Positions 8,462 to 10,372 of a stretch of 10,372 nucleotides of DNA are shown in pieces (the first letter of the stretch is position 1; every line of letters starts with the position of its first letter). Made by a program: the position numbers and the translations under genes. The notes beneath the pieces were generated by a model, which saw only the letters and a list, made by a program, of their open reading frames with translations, had not been told where the DNA came from and did not search any database. Origin of the DNA: Rhodococcus sp. IITR03 (GTDB taxonomy: Bacteria > Actinomycetota > Actinomycetes > Mycobacteriales > Mycobacteriaceae); the NCBI GenBank assembly GCA_001017865.1, contig LATQ01000001.1, forward strand, positions 709,095 to 719,466, written 5' to 3'.

Positions 8462-9429
8462 ATGCCCTCCACGACGACGGAACTGTCCCCGATGCTGGCG
8501 ACCCTCGGTCCGCCGCCGACCGGGAACTGGGCGTTCGAGATGAAATGGGACGGCCAGCGCACCCTCGCCACGGTGGCCGACGGGCAGTGCCGGCTGACCA
8601 GCCGCACCGGCAACGACATCACCCGGAGCTTCCCCGAACTCCCCCGCCCGCTCACCACTGCGACGGACGGCCGGGACTGCATCGTCGACGGTGAGATCGT
8701 CACCCTCGACGCCGAGGGTCGGCCCTCCTTCGCCCGGTTGCAGCGCCGCATGCACGTCCACCGCCCCACCGAGGAGCTACGTGCCGAGCTACCGGTCCTG
8801 ATCTACCTGTTCGACGTCCTCGCTCTCGACGGACAGTCCACGACGGAGTTGTCCTATCTGGAGCGCCGGGCCGTCCTCGACGATCTGATCGTCCCCGGAC
8901 CGCGGGTTCAGCTGTCGCCCTACTGGACCGATGTCGACGCACCGACCATGCTCACGGTCGCGCGCGAACACGGCCTCGAAGGGATCGTCGCCAAGGACCC
9001 GGACGCACCGTATCTACCCGGGACCCGCAGCGACGGCTGGATCAAGACGCCGCTGCGTCGGAACACCGAGGTGGTCGTCGTCGGGTGGCTCCCCGGATCC
9101 GGCAAGGCCGCCGGCGGCATCGGTTCACTGCTGCTCGGCGCCCACGACGACGAGGAACGGTTGGTGTTCATCGGCCGGGTCGGGACGGGGTTCACCGCTG
9201 CGACCAGACGTGAGTTGCGATCGCAGCTGCGTCCCTTGGAGCGACCGACGACCCCGCTGGCAGTTGCGCCGCCGGCACGGGAGACCCACGGAGCCCACTG
9301 GGTGGAACCCATCCTCGTCGGAGAGGTCGAGTACCGGGAGTACGCAGGCGGAAGCTCCGGCATCCGAGCTGGCGAGGACTACGCACCGACAAGACGGTGC
9401 CGGAGGTCGATCTGCCCGGCCGCCACTGA
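8462..9429 (+). CDS. ATP-dependent DNA ligase, LigD/LigC type, stand-alone (one frame break near 9350)
   Basis: ATG 8462 begins PSTTTELSPMLATLGPPPTG. No strong Shine-Dalgarno is seen. The nucleotidyltransferase core covers residues ~5-195: motif I EMKWDGQR with the AMP-accepting K28, the DGEIV acid E78, motif III YLFDVLALDG, motif IV LEGIVAKD, and motif V region GWIKTPL. The OB-fold follows, with TEVVVVGWLPGSGKAAGGIG and FIGRVGTGF. Near 9350 the frame breaks. One added base gives KLRHPSWRGLRTDKTVPEVD and a stop at TGA 9427-9429, the standard end of this family, for ~322 residues. There are no LigD polymerase or phosphoesterase domains and no Ku gene in view. Family members seal DNA nicks or ends in repair, often end joining; that role is inferred. 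Transcribed away from the FGE gene across a 104-bp gap. Without correction the frame runs falsely into the next gene. Confidence 0.88.
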
Positions 9430-9451
9430 CCGTCCGGTTACCGTGAGGCGC

Positions 9452-9853
9452 ATGGATGTCCGTCGCAGTGTCGCCGATGCCCGCGTGGCCCGCCTCGCCA
9501 CCGCCGACGGATCGGGCGAGCCGCACCTCGTTCCGATCGTGTTCGCCCTCGACGGCGACGTGATCCACACCTGCGTCGACGACAAACCCAAATCCACCCG
9601 GCGTCTACGTCGCCTCGCCGACATCGCAGAGAACCCGCGGGTGTGCGTGCTCGTCGACCACTACAGCGACGACTGGTCGCAGCTGTGGTGGGTCCGCATC
9701 GACGGCATCGCCACGGTCCACGACGCCGACACTGCCGAGGGAACTGCGGGCATCGACGCACTCGTCCGCAAATACCCGCAGTACCAGGCGAAACGACCAC
9801 CGGGACCGGTGATCACCATCGACAGGCTGCGCTGGCGGTCCTGGTCCGCGTGA
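9452..9853 (+). CDS. PPOX-class F420-dependent flavin/deazaflavin protein (Rv0121-like)
   Basis: A 133-residue ORF, ATG 9452 preceded by a close GTGAGG, stop TGA 9851-9853. The split-barrel fold of the pyridoxamine-phosphate-oxidase-like family is visible: ARVARLATADGSGEPHLVPI (strands 1-2), VIHTCVDDKPKSTRRLRRLA with K45 and K47 in the DKPK cofactor-phosphate loop, NPRVCVLVDHY, LWWVRIDGIATV and a C-terminal PVITIDRLRWRSW. The short length and the DKPKS/LWWVRIDG pattern resemble the Rv0121 group, thought to use coenzyme F420; the reaction catalysed is unknown. It lies 22 bp after the corrected ligase stop, so the two may be co-transcribed. Its 3' end overlaps the end of the hydrolase on the other strand by 41 bp. 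The gene is intact; its apparent fusion to the ligase is due to a missing base upstream. Confidence 0.85.
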   Translation: MDVRRSVADARVARLATADGSGEPHLVPIVFALDGDVIHTCVDDKPKSTRRLRRLADIAENPRVCVLVDHYSDDWSQLWWVRIDGIATVHDADTAEGTAGIDALVRKYPQYQAKRPPGPVITIDRLRWRSWSA

Positions 9854-10372
9854 GCAGCTGACGATCCAGCGCGAGCATCGCCTCGGCGATCACGTCGACT
9901 GCCGCAACAGGGACCGCGGTGCCGGCATCGTCCAGGACGAGCAACCGCGCTCCCGGGATCTCGCGTGCGATGGCTTCTCCGTTGCCGACGGGGAAGAACG
10001 GATCCCGGCGACCGTGCACGACGAGGGCCGGGATGCCGACCTCGGGCAAGCGTTCTCGCCAGCGGGGCGTGCAATCGAGCCTGGAGAAGACCATTCCGAG
10101 CTGATTCGCGGAGTGGGCCGACGGTTGATCGTTCGGTGTGCGGTCCCAGATGCGCTCGGCGACCGCGCGCGCGGCGTCCGGATCGTCGCCGAGGACTGCT
10201 GCGCGGGCAGCGGCGAACTCTGCCACGGCCGTGCGATCGGCCACTCGGCATCGGAAGTGCGAGCATGCGCTTCATCGTCGCTGCGTCGTGATCGGGAGGT
10301 CGCGGTCCACACGGGCCCGGGGGCGACCGAACGCGTCCCAAACCAAGGTCAGCGCGCGGAACGCGGCGGGGA
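9813..10372 (-). CDS. Alpha/beta-hydrolase family protein, C-terminal part (partial; about three missing bases)
   Basis: The gene enters from the right edge and ends at TGA (plus TCA 9813-9815). The minus-strand reading begins PAAFRALTLVWDAFGRPRAR and VDRDLP, moves frame near 10294 to DHDAATMKRMLALPMP, and returns near 10241-10247 to ADRTAVAEFAAARAAVLG. Adding one base at the first place and two at the second (giving MPEWADRT) makes one ~186-residue fragment. The C-terminal half of an alpha/beta hydrolase is clear: a helical cap region with WDRTPNDQPSAHSANQLG, then the acid-bearing strand IPALVVHGRRDPFFPVGNGE, then ARLLVLDDAGTAVP. The catalytic His normally follows the last Gly, but here the residue is Thr, so the fragment may not be a standard hydrolase. 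The nucleophile region lies outside the window. The substrate is unknown. Confidence 0.75.

Noticed and set aside
8462..9429. A full bacterial end-joining (LigD/Ku) locus
   Set aside because: Only the ligase part is present; no Ku, polymerase or phosphoesterase sequence is found in either direction within the window.

Overview
The window is high-GC actinobacterial DNA. Gene content (L-lactate permease with a GntR/FCD regulator, an F420-type split-barrel flavoprotein, a cytosolic sulfatase with its activating enzyme, a LigD-type ATP-dependent ligase) and codon use suggest Mycobacteriales, most likely a Rhodococcus or close relative. This placement is inferred from protein resemblance, not from a search.

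Layout, left to right: (i) 1-1017, the last ~90 codons of an L-lactate permease and an intact FadR/LldR-type regulator, both +. (ii) 1084-2180 (+), a ~365-residue protein of unknown function. (iii) 2203-4946, a divergent module: a MarR-family repressor (-) facing an MFS exporter and an aldo/keto reductase (+). A shared 162-bp control region carries two copies of TGCAATTA laid over a good promoter, and a GC-rich hairpin closes the module at 4956-4986. (iv) 5010-8357 (-), an intact formylglycine-generating enzyme followed by a ~775-residue cytosolic arylsulfatase with a CSPTR maturation site. (v) 8462-9429 (+), a stand-alone ATP-dependent DNA ligase. (vi) 9452-9853 (+), an F420-type PPOX protein. 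(vii) 9813-10372 (-), the C-terminal part of an alpha/beta hydrolase, whose tail overlaps the preceding gene.

The strongest pattern is technical. Eight of the eleven genes are broken in frame, and each can be restored by adding single G or C bases, mostly in short G/C runs. I count at least 13 such missing bases in 10.4 kb, with no in-frame nonsense codons or decay. This looks like systematic under-calling of G/C runs in a draft assembly rather than pseudogenes. Only the GntR regulator, the formylglycine-generating enzyme and the PPOX protein read cleanly. I annotate the broken genes as full-length CDS spans and give the place of each break. One consequence is that an apparent 463-residue ligase-PPOX fusion is an artefact.

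Functionally the window looks like ordinary chromosome: lactate uptake and its control, a MarR-controlled efflux/carbonyl-reduction unit, and a self-contained sulfatase plus activator pair. I saw no RNA genes, CRISPR arrays, insertion sequences or phage genes. I did not find a convincing undescribed multi-gene system. The least explained item is the two-domain protein at 1084-2180.
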